From NCBI RefSeq assembly GCF_014633365.1, contig NC_068350.1, forward strand, positions 35,145,119 through 35,209,118: a DNA stretch of 64,000 nt, read 5' to 3'. This stretch comes from Diospyros lotus. Taxonomy: Eukaryota > Streptophyta > Magnoliopsida > Ericales > Ebenaceae. Of the stretch, positions 54,415-64,000 are shown one piece after another. A program made the position numbers and the translations under genes. The notes under the pieces are model-generated. The model ran no database searches. It worked only from the letters and a program-made list of their open reading frames with translations, and was not told the DNA's origin. The number at the start of each line of letters is the position of its first letter. Position 1 is the stretch's first letter.

Positions 54415-56619
54415 TTTTATGAACAATGCATGCACTATCTCAGGCCTAACACAACGAAAATTCAAAATAGTTCAACGTTAGAAACTAAAGGAAGCCACAC
54501 GAATAGCTAGTAAAACTAATCTTAATTAAAGTAATAATCAAAATAACCAATCCTCGTCAACGATGCCAAAAACTTGTTTGCCGATTTTATCCTACTAGTG
54601 GACAGATCGTAACAATTAATATAATGATAACTAGAGTGTCAAACCCACAAGGATTGGCTATTAACTCTTGCTTTAATCACACTTAACTTTAACAAATCAC
54701 ACACGTACAATTATAAGACAATTAATCAACAGTTGGTTCTACACTAGCTAGAACAAATTCACGAACTATGTGACGTAGCGGAAGCCTTCCAAAAACCCGT
54801 TGATTCACTCACGAATGTCGGATTATAGGACTCAATCAATGATTCGTTTATTCTAAAGAATACTGAAAAATTGAAAAGAATTATGAGGAAAATTTCAACA
54901 AAAAATTTATTAGAATTCTAAAATCAACTGTCAAAAACATCCTATAAACATAGTATTTATAGGCTATAACTCACAATACAATTAGGAAATTAGAAAACAC
55001 CCCAAAACCCGAATCTTACCAAGAAAGACAAATTTCAGTTTCATTACAGGATCAAAATTAGATGAAAATAAAGAAAATCCCCCAAAACGGCATATTAAAA
55101 TTCACTCCCTAATGGAAGTTATTCCCAAATCAATTATTTCCTAAAATAACAAAAATGCTAATTTCGAGGCCTAAACAAAAGAATTTGCCTAAAAAAGCAC
55201 AGACCTCATTAGAAAAGCTAGTGACTTTGAATCCTCAGCCTGATTCCATTGAAATTAGCCTCTAAAATCAATCGAATCGCACACGTCAAACTTACCAAAT
55301 TTACGAAAGTTTTCTTGTATCAATTCTCCTCCCACCTTTCATAAAATGCTAAAGCCATCTCATCCACATCACTATGGATGCACAAAATCAATTCTTCTTA
55401 TTTCAAAACTCAACATATAATCTAAGGCACTAGGGTTCATGAATTCACCATCATTCTTTATATGATTTAGTCCTTCATCACTCGAGTTTATGCCACCTCT
55501 TACCCTAAGTTGAAAATCAATTATCCGATGTCAACCGAAAGCCTCTCTTGATGGTCATTCGATTCTATACATATATATGAGATTAATTATCTCTAATCAA
55601 TCTTGAATATATGAGCATGCATTCACTCTCAATGATCATCTCATAATGATTTCACAAGGCATAATAGTATCTCTATCTATTATATATAGAACCTTATGTT
55701 GTTTATTACCGTGTGTTAATTTATATTGAAACTCTCAAAAGCAATATAAATTATAAACACGTTTTAATGGTAATCAAATATTAAAATGAAAACAGAGTAT
55801 AACAAACAATCAACCTGGAAGATAAAAACACAGCAAAAATGAGTAACTTCAAATTAAATCAACAAGAAAAGAGGTTTCATCAGTAACCCTAGTTGCAAAA
55901 AGCCTAGTTGGACATTATTTCAATAGATAGGTGAATAAAATAGTAGAAACTCATGATCCAGGATATGAGAAAGAAAATAAAAATACAACCCAACTCTTGA
56001 GTTTCTTCAGAACGCCTTATCTCCTTTTTCAGCTTGATCTCTTCTCTTCACCTCGTGGTCATTCTTCAGTTATGAAGAATAGGTCTTTATATAATGCGCT
56101 TTAGGTTTTCAGAGTTGTGCACCGGAAAGACATCCATCCCCATTCAATTTGGAAGAAAATGGGCCCGAAACACACTTTCCTCCCAAGCTTCATGCCCTAT
56201 CATGGCAAGATCGTGAGCAACAGTGGGGACTTCCAACCGCAGTCCTACAGTAGTATGCATGTTGCTGCAAGATCGTGAGCAATAGCAGGGACATCTAACT
56301 ACAGCCTTAGCATAGTATGCATTCCGCGGTAGGCTGCGAGTTATCGTCGCTCGGACTCTCAACTCTTTAACTTCCACTTTTGCTCTCAAAGCTCTATGAA
56401 TTTATTAAAATTGACCCCCAAAAGGTATCCAACCATGCCTTCATCACCTAGTTCAACTTCAATCAAGCACCAAAATCATCATTTATGCTCCAAGTTAATT
56501 TAAAATAAGCTTTGTACCTACATAACCAAATATTAAACCAAATTAGGTAGCAAACCACCCATTAAATGAATAAATGCTAAGTTTATAGGCCTAAATAAGT
56601 GTGTAAAAGACACTTATCA
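54415..56619 (-). mobile_element. Athila/Tat-type LTR with degenerate primer site
   Basis: - strand. LTR 54575-56619 (TGATAAGTGTC start), then a primer-site-like sequence (54547-54570, TGGCATCGTTGACGAGGATTG, diverged from TGGCGCCGTTGCCGGGGATTG), then about 130 bp of leader cut at 54415. The LTR is homologous to the solo LTR at 59704-61142 but has roughly 600 extra bases (about 54700-55420). No gag-pol. Confidence 0.75.
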
Positions 56620-57590
56620 ATAAGGATAAGAAGCAAGCCAAAAAGAAAGGGAAAGAAAAATACATGTCCATTTTGAAAACCAAAAGGAATCCAAGTTTTA
56701 CTTTTGTAAAGAGAAGGGATACATGAGAAAGGATTCCTTGAAATGCAAGGCTTGGGTGGAAAGAAAGGTAATCTTATGTATGTCTTTAGTATGTTATGAA
56801 TCTAATATGGTTGTTGTATCTCATGACAGTTGGTGGATTGATTCTAGTTCTACAATCCATGTTTCCAATAGCATGTAGGGTTCCTAAACCAAAGGAAACC
56901 AACGGATAGCGAACAAAACATCTATTCAGGCAATCAAATGCATTCACATGTGGAAGGGATGGGAACTTTTAGATTGGTTTTACAAACTGCATTTGTTTTG
57001 GATTTGGGCAAACATTTTACATTCCAAACTTTTATAGGAACATGATTTCCATGGCTTTAATTTTTTTGGAACTGCTTTCAATTTATCGTGAAACTCAACA
57101 ATTGTTGGAAACGATATTTTGTTCAAAATTCAATTAAATAATGAAGTTCCTCATAATTTTTTGGCTTTGCATGGTAATGCTAGTATTAAGTGTTGTGTTA
57201 TGAATTAGAAATCCTCCATGTTGTGGCATTAGAGATTAGGACACATCTCCATTGAGAGAATCAAAAGGTTAGTCAATGATGAAGTTCTTGAAACTCTTGA
57301 TTTTACAAACTTTGATTCATGTGTTGACTACATAAAATGAAGGTAGACTAACATGATAAAAAAAGGGGGGGTCAAGAGGAGTTCTTACATATTAGAAATC
57401 ATACATACTGATATTTGTTGTCCTAATATGAGTTTGGATGGTTCGAAATACTTTGTCTTGTTTACATACAATTACTCACACTACATGTATATCTACTTGT
57501 TTCAAAATAAGGACGAAAAGTTAGAGGCTTTTAAAGTCTATAAAGCAGAAGTAGAGAAACAATGTAAAAAGCAAATGCGCAGGCTCAGGT
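56620..57590 (+). pseudogene. Copia gag end, protease and integrase relic
   Basis: + strand fragment: Lys-rich tail (KKQAKKKGKEKY), a spacer with HDSWWIDSSSTIHVSNSM (protease active site, D-S-S) near 56825-56880, LRLGHISIERIKRLV (integrase zinc domain, about 57232-57280), then YILEIIHTDICCPNMSLDGSKYFVLF (57390-57470, first catalytic Asp). Many stops. Its 5' end abuts the LTR at 56619 and its 3' end runs into a MED26-like flank at about 57591. Confidence 0.8.
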
Positions 57591-58859
57591 GTTTTGATGA
57601 TGATGTTTCCAGTAAAAGAAATGCATTGTTGTATCTCATCAACAACGATGAATTTATTTGATTTTTTTTTCAAAATATAATAGTTAATTGGATCTTATTT
57701 GACACTTCACCCCTTTTTTTTGGTCATGTTTCTTGTCTTAAAGCATATCTATGAAGGTATGAAGAGTATGCAATTTAATAATAAATAAAATCTTCTTGTT
57801 TGTCGTTTATTTAAGTAAAAGTGTCAAGTTTTACTATATTCTCTTTTCTTGTACAAATAACAATTTTAACATATTTGATAGATCATTTTACAACATTTTA
57901 CATAAATGAAATTTCGTCATACATCCTTACAAAAGTAGTAGTCGACAAGTTTGATTGTTAGTCGTTTACATTTTTTAGTATAAATAACCATTTTAGCAAA
58001 TTATGTAAATAATTTTATATATGAGAATTTCTTATATAAAATTCAACACTAACAACTATATATTTTAATAGAATAACAAAAAGGGAAAACATAACTATTT
58101 TAATGATTTAGGCATATTTATTATATTTGTTTCATTATTTTTCATATATGTGTAATTAGGAGATGGGATATATATCAATGTATAAGATCAATAAAAGTTA
58201 GACATATGTGGGAATAAAAGAAAATCTTATCACCTTGTAAACAAAGAATCTTTATGGTTGAGACTCTTAAATGTAGACTTGCCCCCAACGCATTCCTCAA
58301 CATTTTTCCCAGAAAAATCTCTCTAAAGATGGCAACATAATCTTGAACAACTAGAAGAATATCATCATTCATTGATTTTGATCTTTTCTATCAGATCAAT
58401 ACAATTAATCCTACAGTAAATTATATCCCTATGTTTGGCTTTTAAGAAGCCCTCTTTAGTTGAACCCAGTTCTGTGTGCCCCTCTCTTACCTAGTTGAGG
58501 TTACCATAATTCCTTCGTATTGAGGTTACACTTTAGACAATCGGTATTCTTGGAAACACCACCACAAAAAGTCTACAAACAAAATTTAATCTATCTTTTG
58601 GGAAAATCTTTAGTTTCCCTCGTATCTGCAAGGCATAAGACTTACCACACTAATCTTCAGTGTTGGATTGTTGTAACCGATTGGCTCTTAAGAGTACCAA
58701 AATTGGTAAGATCAAAAGTTCTCAAGCTTTATTTCTTGCTTATCTTGTGTATCAAATTCAAGCTTTCATAGTAAATCAGATAGTAGCCAAAATTTGGTTT
58801 CTGGATGTATATTGACTGGACCTAATTTTTTTCATGTACGTTTTTTGGAATTTCGAGCC
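57591..58859 (+). promoter_or_regulatory. MED26-like 5' flank, copy D
   Basis: Same block order as before copy A, from atgatgatgtttccag to the start codon at 58860. Like copy B it lacks the T/A-rich piece between acattttt and cccagaaaaatc. Confidence 0.55.
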
Positions 58860-58925
58860 ATGTTTGGCAACTTTGTGTCATGAAGCTGGGGTATAGCCTA
58901 AGGTCGGATTGGCAACTCTGTCTCA
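58860..58925 (+). pseudogene. MED26: MED26-like copy D, exon 1 start
   Basis: ATG 58860 followed by TTTGGCAACTTTG, then a remnant of the TGTCATGA insertion (58876-58910) seen complete in copy B at the same codon, then a second ggcaactctg. The exon ends there; LTR-B copy 3 follows. Confidence 0.65.
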
Positions 58926-61609
58926 AGTATGTAGGTGGTATTATAGTATTGGCTTATTTTAATAAATTGATTGATCTTAAAATCTTTTTGTTGAAAAAAT
59001 AGAATTTAATGCGAATGAGGGTGATTGAAGAATTTCTTTGTACAATAAATAAAATAAAAAAATAAAAGCAATAGAATGACACATAAGATTTATAGTGGTT
59101 TAGCCAAATGACCTCCTCTACTCCCTTAACTCCTCACTAAAGATTTTAAATACTTCACTATAGTCTCGTACTTGATCACAAGTAGGTTCTCTAGTTCCCA
59201 AGACTAAGAATTACAACCTCTTACAAACAATGTAGGCCCTCTAGCAACTTTTCTAGAAATTACAAAAGATTTTACAAAAAAGAGAGAGTCTAAGAGATTA
59301 ATCTCTTAGTTACAAGATCTCTTAAACAAATAAATACAAGACTTGAATGAGTAAATACAAATGAGGATCAAAGCCTTTGAGAAAAATTTTACAACACGTA
59401 GCACTTGAGAGCAGTTGGAACACTTAAACCTTGCAATTAATTTTCTAACCCCATAAATGCTCCATCAAGTCTAAATTTATAAAGCAAGACAAGCCATTTG
59501 AAAATTTAACCGTTAGTGGGTAGTTGGCGCATTTAATGACCTACCTGAACTAAACGTTGGAGATTTCTACGACAAAAATGGTCGACAGATTTATAGAATC
59601 AGTAAACTAGTTAGTTCAAAATTTTGAAAAACGATCGACATTGGAGTAAAAAAATGATTGACGTCCTTGAAAAACAGTCAACCAATCTTGATGCAGTGGT
59701 TGTTGTTCGCTTTTTTTCTTTCCCGCAAGTGAATGGAATCGCAACAAGTAATATAATGATGAATCAAGTATCGTTCCCACAAGGATTAGCTTTTAACCCC
59801 TACTTTAACCACTATTAACTTTAATTAGTCACACACAATCAAAAGAATACTCAATGGAAGTTTTATATAAGTTAAAACTAACTCACCAAAAGGAAAACAC
59901 AAAATAACTCTTTAGGTTTTAAATATAGAAATCTAATGCACTAGGGTTCATGAATCCACCATAGTTCTATAAATGGTTAAATCTTTTAGTGATCGGGTTT
60001 CATAATTCTTGCTTTGAGATGAAAATCAATGATCCTAAGTTAATCAAAAGCCTCTCTCGATGGTCAATTGAATCTATGCTCACATATGAGATTAATTATC
60101 TCTAATTAATCTACAAATATACAAACATGCATTTATCCACAATGATCATCAAAATAGGATTTCACAAGGCATAACAGCATCTCTACCTATTATCGAACCT
60201 TATGTCGTTTATTATCAAGTGCTAATTTATATTGAATCTCTCAAAAGCAATATAAATCACAAACACGTTCTAAGGGCAGCCAAGCATTAAAACGGAATTA
60301 ATGCATAACAAACGATCAACTCAAAAGACAAGAATAAAATAAAACCCAACTACTTTTAATTAAACCAACATTGAACTAGGTTTCATCAATCACCCTAGCC
60401 ATAAAGTACTTAGCCTAACATAGTTTCAAACAACGAAAGAGTAAAAAAACGGAATTCATGATGTTGCAAAGAAGAAAGAACAGAAAAATAAAACCAAAAA
60501 CCCAAGATCTTCAAGTAAATCTCCTCTTTTTGCCTCGACTTGCCGTCTTCTCCTCCCTTCCAAAAAACTTAAATCTTTCTTAAATGAGTCTTTATATAGT
60601 TCTCTTTAGGTTATCACAGTCCTACACCTTGAAGGAGTCCATCTCTCTTTTATTTGGATTGAAACGGGCTTAAAATGGGCTTAAAACGAAGCTTTGAACC
60701 TTACCGCGGTCCTACCGCGGTATGCTTGTTGCTGCAGACCCATGAGCTCTAGAAAACAAATCCTAAAGTGGTCCTACAGCGGTATGCATTCCGCTGTAGG
60801 ACCGTGAGCTCCAGCAACTAAATCTTACAACAGTCTTACAAAGGTATGCATGCCACTATAAGACCGCTAGCCTTCTTCTTTTTTTGCTTATTTCTTCATC
60901 ATCTTCCACTTTTTGCTCGATACTCTTTTGCTTTCTTTTAATTCGGTACCCGACCATGCCTCCAAGCTTCATTTCACTCCCATCATATGCCAAAATCATT
61001 CCTTTTTGCTCCATATTCGCTTTAACACATGCTCCACATCTACATAAGCATATATAGAACCAAATCAAGTAGAAATCATGCTTATTGAATGTATAAATGC
61101 TAAGTTTATAGACCAAAATAAGTGTATAAAAGACACTTATCAGTTGCCAACTGCTCAAGGCTAAGAGCCTAATTTTGACCGATCAACAAGCTATAGAAGC
61201 CGGTTAACAACAAGGACAAAAGCGGTCCACAGTTCCTTAAAACATGTCGACAACTTGTCATTTGTTTTTAAAACATTTTGCTCCATTTTCTCTAACAATA
61301 TTTTAAATTTGATTTTGAAACACATGTTAGGAGATTATTTTGAATCAAAAAACTTTGTTTTTCCAATCTCCATCAAGAAATGATTTTTCATTTGAGACCA
61401 AAAAATTTTATAACTTGGTTTAGGATATGGATATAAAACCAATGTTTTTCATCATCAAAACCAAAACACATGAGTAAAATATCACTCCCATGTCCAACAT
61501 GTTTGGAATTTGATTTTAGGTCTACTTTCAAATCATAGTTTGTTTAGGGAAGGAGTTGACATCGTTAATGAAATCAAAACTCCATTCGGGGCGATTAAAT
61601 GACATCAAT
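58926..61609 (-). mobile_element. LTR-B copy 3, interrupted
   Basis: Third copy of the Sirevirus-like LTR: 58926-59703 and 61143-61609, split by a solo LTR. It resembles copy 2 more than copy 1 at the left end (ggtggtattatagtattgg). No coding sequence. Confidence 0.7.
59699..61147 (-). mobile_element. Solo LTR with CCGCGG repeats, GTTGY duplication
   Basis: 59704-61142 (1439 bp); - strand TGATAAGTGTC to GCGAACA. Duplications GTTGT and GTTGC. At about 60700-60870 three imperfect units of roughly 66 bp each hold a dyad such as ccgcggtcctaccgcggtatgc. Homologous LTR at 54575-56619. A poly-T run at 59708-59717 is near the end. Short frames are not supported. Confidence 0.82.
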
Positions 61610-63428
61610 CATAATATTTGTATTGTCATAGGCAAAAACTCATTAAAAGACCAAAAACACCCAAAAACCCAAAATAACTTTTTGGGCTAAAAGGTGTAAA
61701 TTTTCCTACAAGTGAAAGGAGGTCCCACGTAGTATGCAAACTAGATAACTCTTGACTTCCAAAAATTTCATCGAGAAGATAAATGTCATCTATAAGAGAT
61801 AGACGTTATATGTAAGAATCTCAATCCAAGTAAAGTTAGGAAACATCAAAATAGACGTTATCTACAAGAATGTTAATCTTAAACTATTTAGAATTACTCT
61901 ATATCCCTCTATAAATAGGTAGACACTCATTCCAGAAAAGGTACGTCTAGTGGTTTTAATACGATTTTCATAATTTTCATTGTCTGACTTAAATATCAGA
62001 GTGTTTGCATAGAGATCTCCCTACACCCTCTGACTATTTTCTTCCTTACAGGTTTAGGCAGCATGATGACGACGTTTCCGATCAAATAAATGCATTGTTG
62101 TATCTCAGCAAAAATAATGATTTTTTTGAATTTTTTTAAATAAAATAGTCAATTGGACCCTAAGACAAAACAAAGGGTCTTATTTGACACTTCACCCACT
62201 TTTTTTGTCATGTTTCTTGTCTTAAAACATATGTAGGAAGAGTATGCAATTTAATAATAAATAAAATCTTGTTGTTTGTTGTTATTTGAGTAAAAGCGAC
62301 AAGTTTGATCATATTCTCTTTTCTCTTACAAATAACAATTTTAACGTATTTGGTAGATTTTTTTGCAACATTTTACATAAATAAAATTTCGTCGTACAAC
62401 CTTACAAAAGTAGTAGTCGACAAGTTTGATCATTGGTCGTTTACAGTTTTAAGTATAAATAACCGTTTTAGCAAATTATGTAAATAATTTTATATATGAG
62501 AATTTCTTATATAAAATGCAATACTAACAACTATATATTTTAACAGAATAGCAATAGAGGAAAACACAACTATTTTAATGATTTATGCATATTTATTATA
62601 TTTGTTTCATTATTTTTCATATATGTGTTAGGAGATGGGATATATATTAATGTATAAGATCAACAAAAGTTAGACATATGTGGGAATAAAAGAAAATCTC
62701 ATCTCCTTGTAAACAGAGAATCTTTATGGTTGAGACTCTTAAATGTAGACATGCCCCCAATGCGTTAGTCAACATTTTTGTTTTGTTTTATGGTTTTGCC
62801 CTAGCCTTAACTGTTGTCGCTTCGGCCTTGTTTCTTGTTTTATATAATTCATACTTACAAAAAAAAAAAATTCCCAGAAAAATCTCTCTAAAGATGGCAA
62901 CAAAATCTTGAACAACTAGAAGAATATCATCATTAATTCATTGATTTTGATGTTTTATATCAGATTGACACAATTAATCCTGCAGTAAATTATATCTCTA
63001 TGTTTGGCTTTTAAGAACCCCTCTTTAGTTGAACCCAGTTCATTGTGCCCCTCGCGTGCCTGGTTGAGGTTACCATAATTCCTTCATATTGAGGTTACAC
63101 TTCAGACAATCGATATTCTTGGAAACACCACCACAAAAAGTCTGCAAACGAAATTTAATCGATCTTTTGGGAAAATCTTTGGTTTCCCTCGCGTCTGCAA
63201 GGCATAAGAGTTACCACACTGATCTTCAGTGTTGGATTGTCGTAGCCGATTTGCTCTTAAGAGTACCAAAACTGGTAAGAACTAAAGTTCTCAAGTTTTA
63301 TTTCTTGCTTATCTTGTGAATCAAATTCAAGCTTTCATAGTAAATCAGATAGTAGCCAAATTCTGGTTTCTGGATATATATTGGCAGGACCTGATTTTTT
63401 TCCTGTAGGTTTTTGGGAATTTCGAGCC
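61610..63428 (+). promoter_or_regulatory. LTR-like segment and 5' flank of MED26-like copy E
   Basis: 61610-62050 matches 2571-3000 (TATA-like ctctataaataggtag at about 61910, then ttccttacag). 62050-63428 is the flank with all blocks present. A candidate 5'-UTR intron runs from donor actg|gtaaga (about 63273) to acceptor cctgtag (about 63408), leaving a 20-base leader before ATG 63429. No upstream ORF is convincing; a 60-codon frame at 62305-62487 is shared with copies A and C. Confidence 0.55.
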
Positions 63429-63995
63429 ATGTCTGGCAACTCTGGAGCTTTGGATGAATGGAGGAACTATTTTCGGCGCTCCAACTTTGACATCTTCGAT
63501 GTCATCCAGTATGCTATCATGGTGGCGGCCTCTGATTCGCCCCAGGAGTTCATATCAAGGAGGGATCAAATTGCCCAGGCCTTATTTTCTTGCAAATTTG
63601 TTCAGTGTAAAGGGTGCAATAGTGTTGAGTTGGGGGTGGCCCATGGCGACCAGGAAGGAGGCTGCAAGAGTACTGGAGTTCACAAAGATGCCTGTGGTAT
63701 TAATGAGAACCATATCATGAACGGCAGTGGAGATGAACAGTTGGAGATGAACTTGAACCAACGCGAAAAGGAAAAAGGCTGCAAGAGTACTGAATTTCAC
63801 AGAGGTGCCTGTGGTATTAACGAGAACAAGATCATGAACAGGACTGGAAATGAACAGTTGGAGATGAACTCGAACCAACTGGGAATTGATAACCATGACG
63901 CAGATGAGTTATTGGTTAAGAAGATTGAAGAGGAGCTTCTAACTGTAGACGAAGTCTTGAGGATTAAACAGATCCTTGACAACAGCCAGGATGAG
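63429..63995 (+). CDS. MED26: MED26-like Mediator subunit, exon 1 (intact)
   Basis: Open from ATG 63429 to the donor GAG|GTATA at 63995/63996, 189 codons, ending in phase 0. N-terminus SGALDEWRNYFRRSNFDIF, then VIQYAIMVAASDSPQEFISR, RRDQIAQALFSCKFVQCKGC: the conserved start of plant MED26 a/b-type proteins. Residues 78-116 and 117-155 are two copies of a 39-residue unit (GCKSTGVHKDACGINENHIM versus GCKSTEFHRGACGINENKIM). The end, residues 160-189 (DELLVKKIEEELLTVDEVLR), leads into the TFIIS N-terminal domain encoded by exons 2-4 in other copies. MED26 is a nuclear Mediator component that links to elongation factors. No stop is present, unlike copies A to D. The rest of the gene is outside the window, so function is unproven. 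Confidence 0.8.
63660..63893 (+). repeat. 117-bp in-frame tandem repeat in exon 1
   Basis: Unit 1 63660-63776, unit 2 63777-63893, exactly 39 codons each, both starting GGCTGCAAGAGTACTG. Also present in copies B and C. Confidence 0.92.
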
Positions 63996-64000
63996 GTATA
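63996..64000 (+). other. Splice donor of MED26-like intron 1
   Basis: GTATA after GAG; the same donor (GTATAT) follows exon 1 in copies B (25448) and C (50965). Continues beyond the window. Confidence 0.75.

Noticed and set aside
1..64000. Prokaryotic-type systems (CRISPR, operons, phage, toxin-antitoxin)
   Set aside because: No regularly spaced repeats, ribosome-binding sites or operon-like gene strings; introns and plant LTR elements show eukaryotic nuclear DNA.

Overview
The window is nuclear DNA from a flowering plant, probably a eudicot. It is AT-rich, has no prokaryotic gene organisation, and carries retrotransposon lineages found in angiosperms: Ty3/gypsy Athila and Tat, Tekay-like long LTRs, Ty1/copia Sirevirus and Tork-like elements, and a 5S-rRNA-bearing Cassandra-like LTR. 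The only host gene I can recognise is a plant MED26-like Mediator subunit gene (TFIIS N-terminal domain family). It is present as a scattered set of partial copies on the + strand.

MED26-like copies. Copy A has an exon 1 start at 4383-4427, is interrupted by a 16.6-kb nested retrotransposon block, and resumes at 21005-22362. Copy B lies at 23739-26090, copy C at about 48900-54414 and copy D at 57591-58875. Copy E lies at about 62050-64000 and runs off the right edge. Only the 5' flank survives around 27311-27447/38933-38985, 39005-39402/41487-41680 and 41715-41859. A to D are pseudogenes (nonsense codons, indels, deleted exons, inserted LTRs). Copy E has a fully open first exon (63429-63995, 189 codons) ending at a plausible splice donor. 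Exon sequences read from B and C (25586-25654, 53548-53630, 53997-54048, 54144-54268) and from A (21940-22193, 22287-22362) give the rest of the gene model.

Mobile DNA, left to right: a Sirevirus-like LTR and gag remnant (1-2570, - strand); a Tork-like copia element (4428-20999, 5-bp target duplication) that split MED26 exon 1 of copy A; a younger Athila element (5061-15742, - strand) inside that copia 5' LTR; an Athila gag relic (22990-23738); a Tat element (27448-38927, - strand, ATATC duplication) with a spliced-looking antisense ORF, itself split by a Tekay-like solo LTR (33030-35473); a palindrome-rich solo LTR (39408-41481); a copia element (41860-47505) split by another long solo LTR (44139-46731); a second LTR-B copy (47506-48900); a 229-bp 5S-derived solo LTR (49475-49703); a 1000-bp gag-only element with paired LTRs (51061-52060); a solo LTR with repeated ATTAGTCGACTA (52411-53522); an Athila/Tat-type LTR with primer site (54415-56619); a copia integrase relic (56620-57590); and a third LTR-B copy (58926-61600) split by a CCGCGG-repeat solo LTR (59704-61142).

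No retrotransposon here looks autonomous. Every gag-pol set carries stops or frameshifts. I saw no tRNA gene, intact rRNA gene, CRISPR array or bacterial feature. The layers can be ordered in time: MED26 exon with its internal 39-residue duplication, then copying of the segment with its upstream LTR, then insertion of individual elements into single copies, then the Athila element inside the copia LTR.
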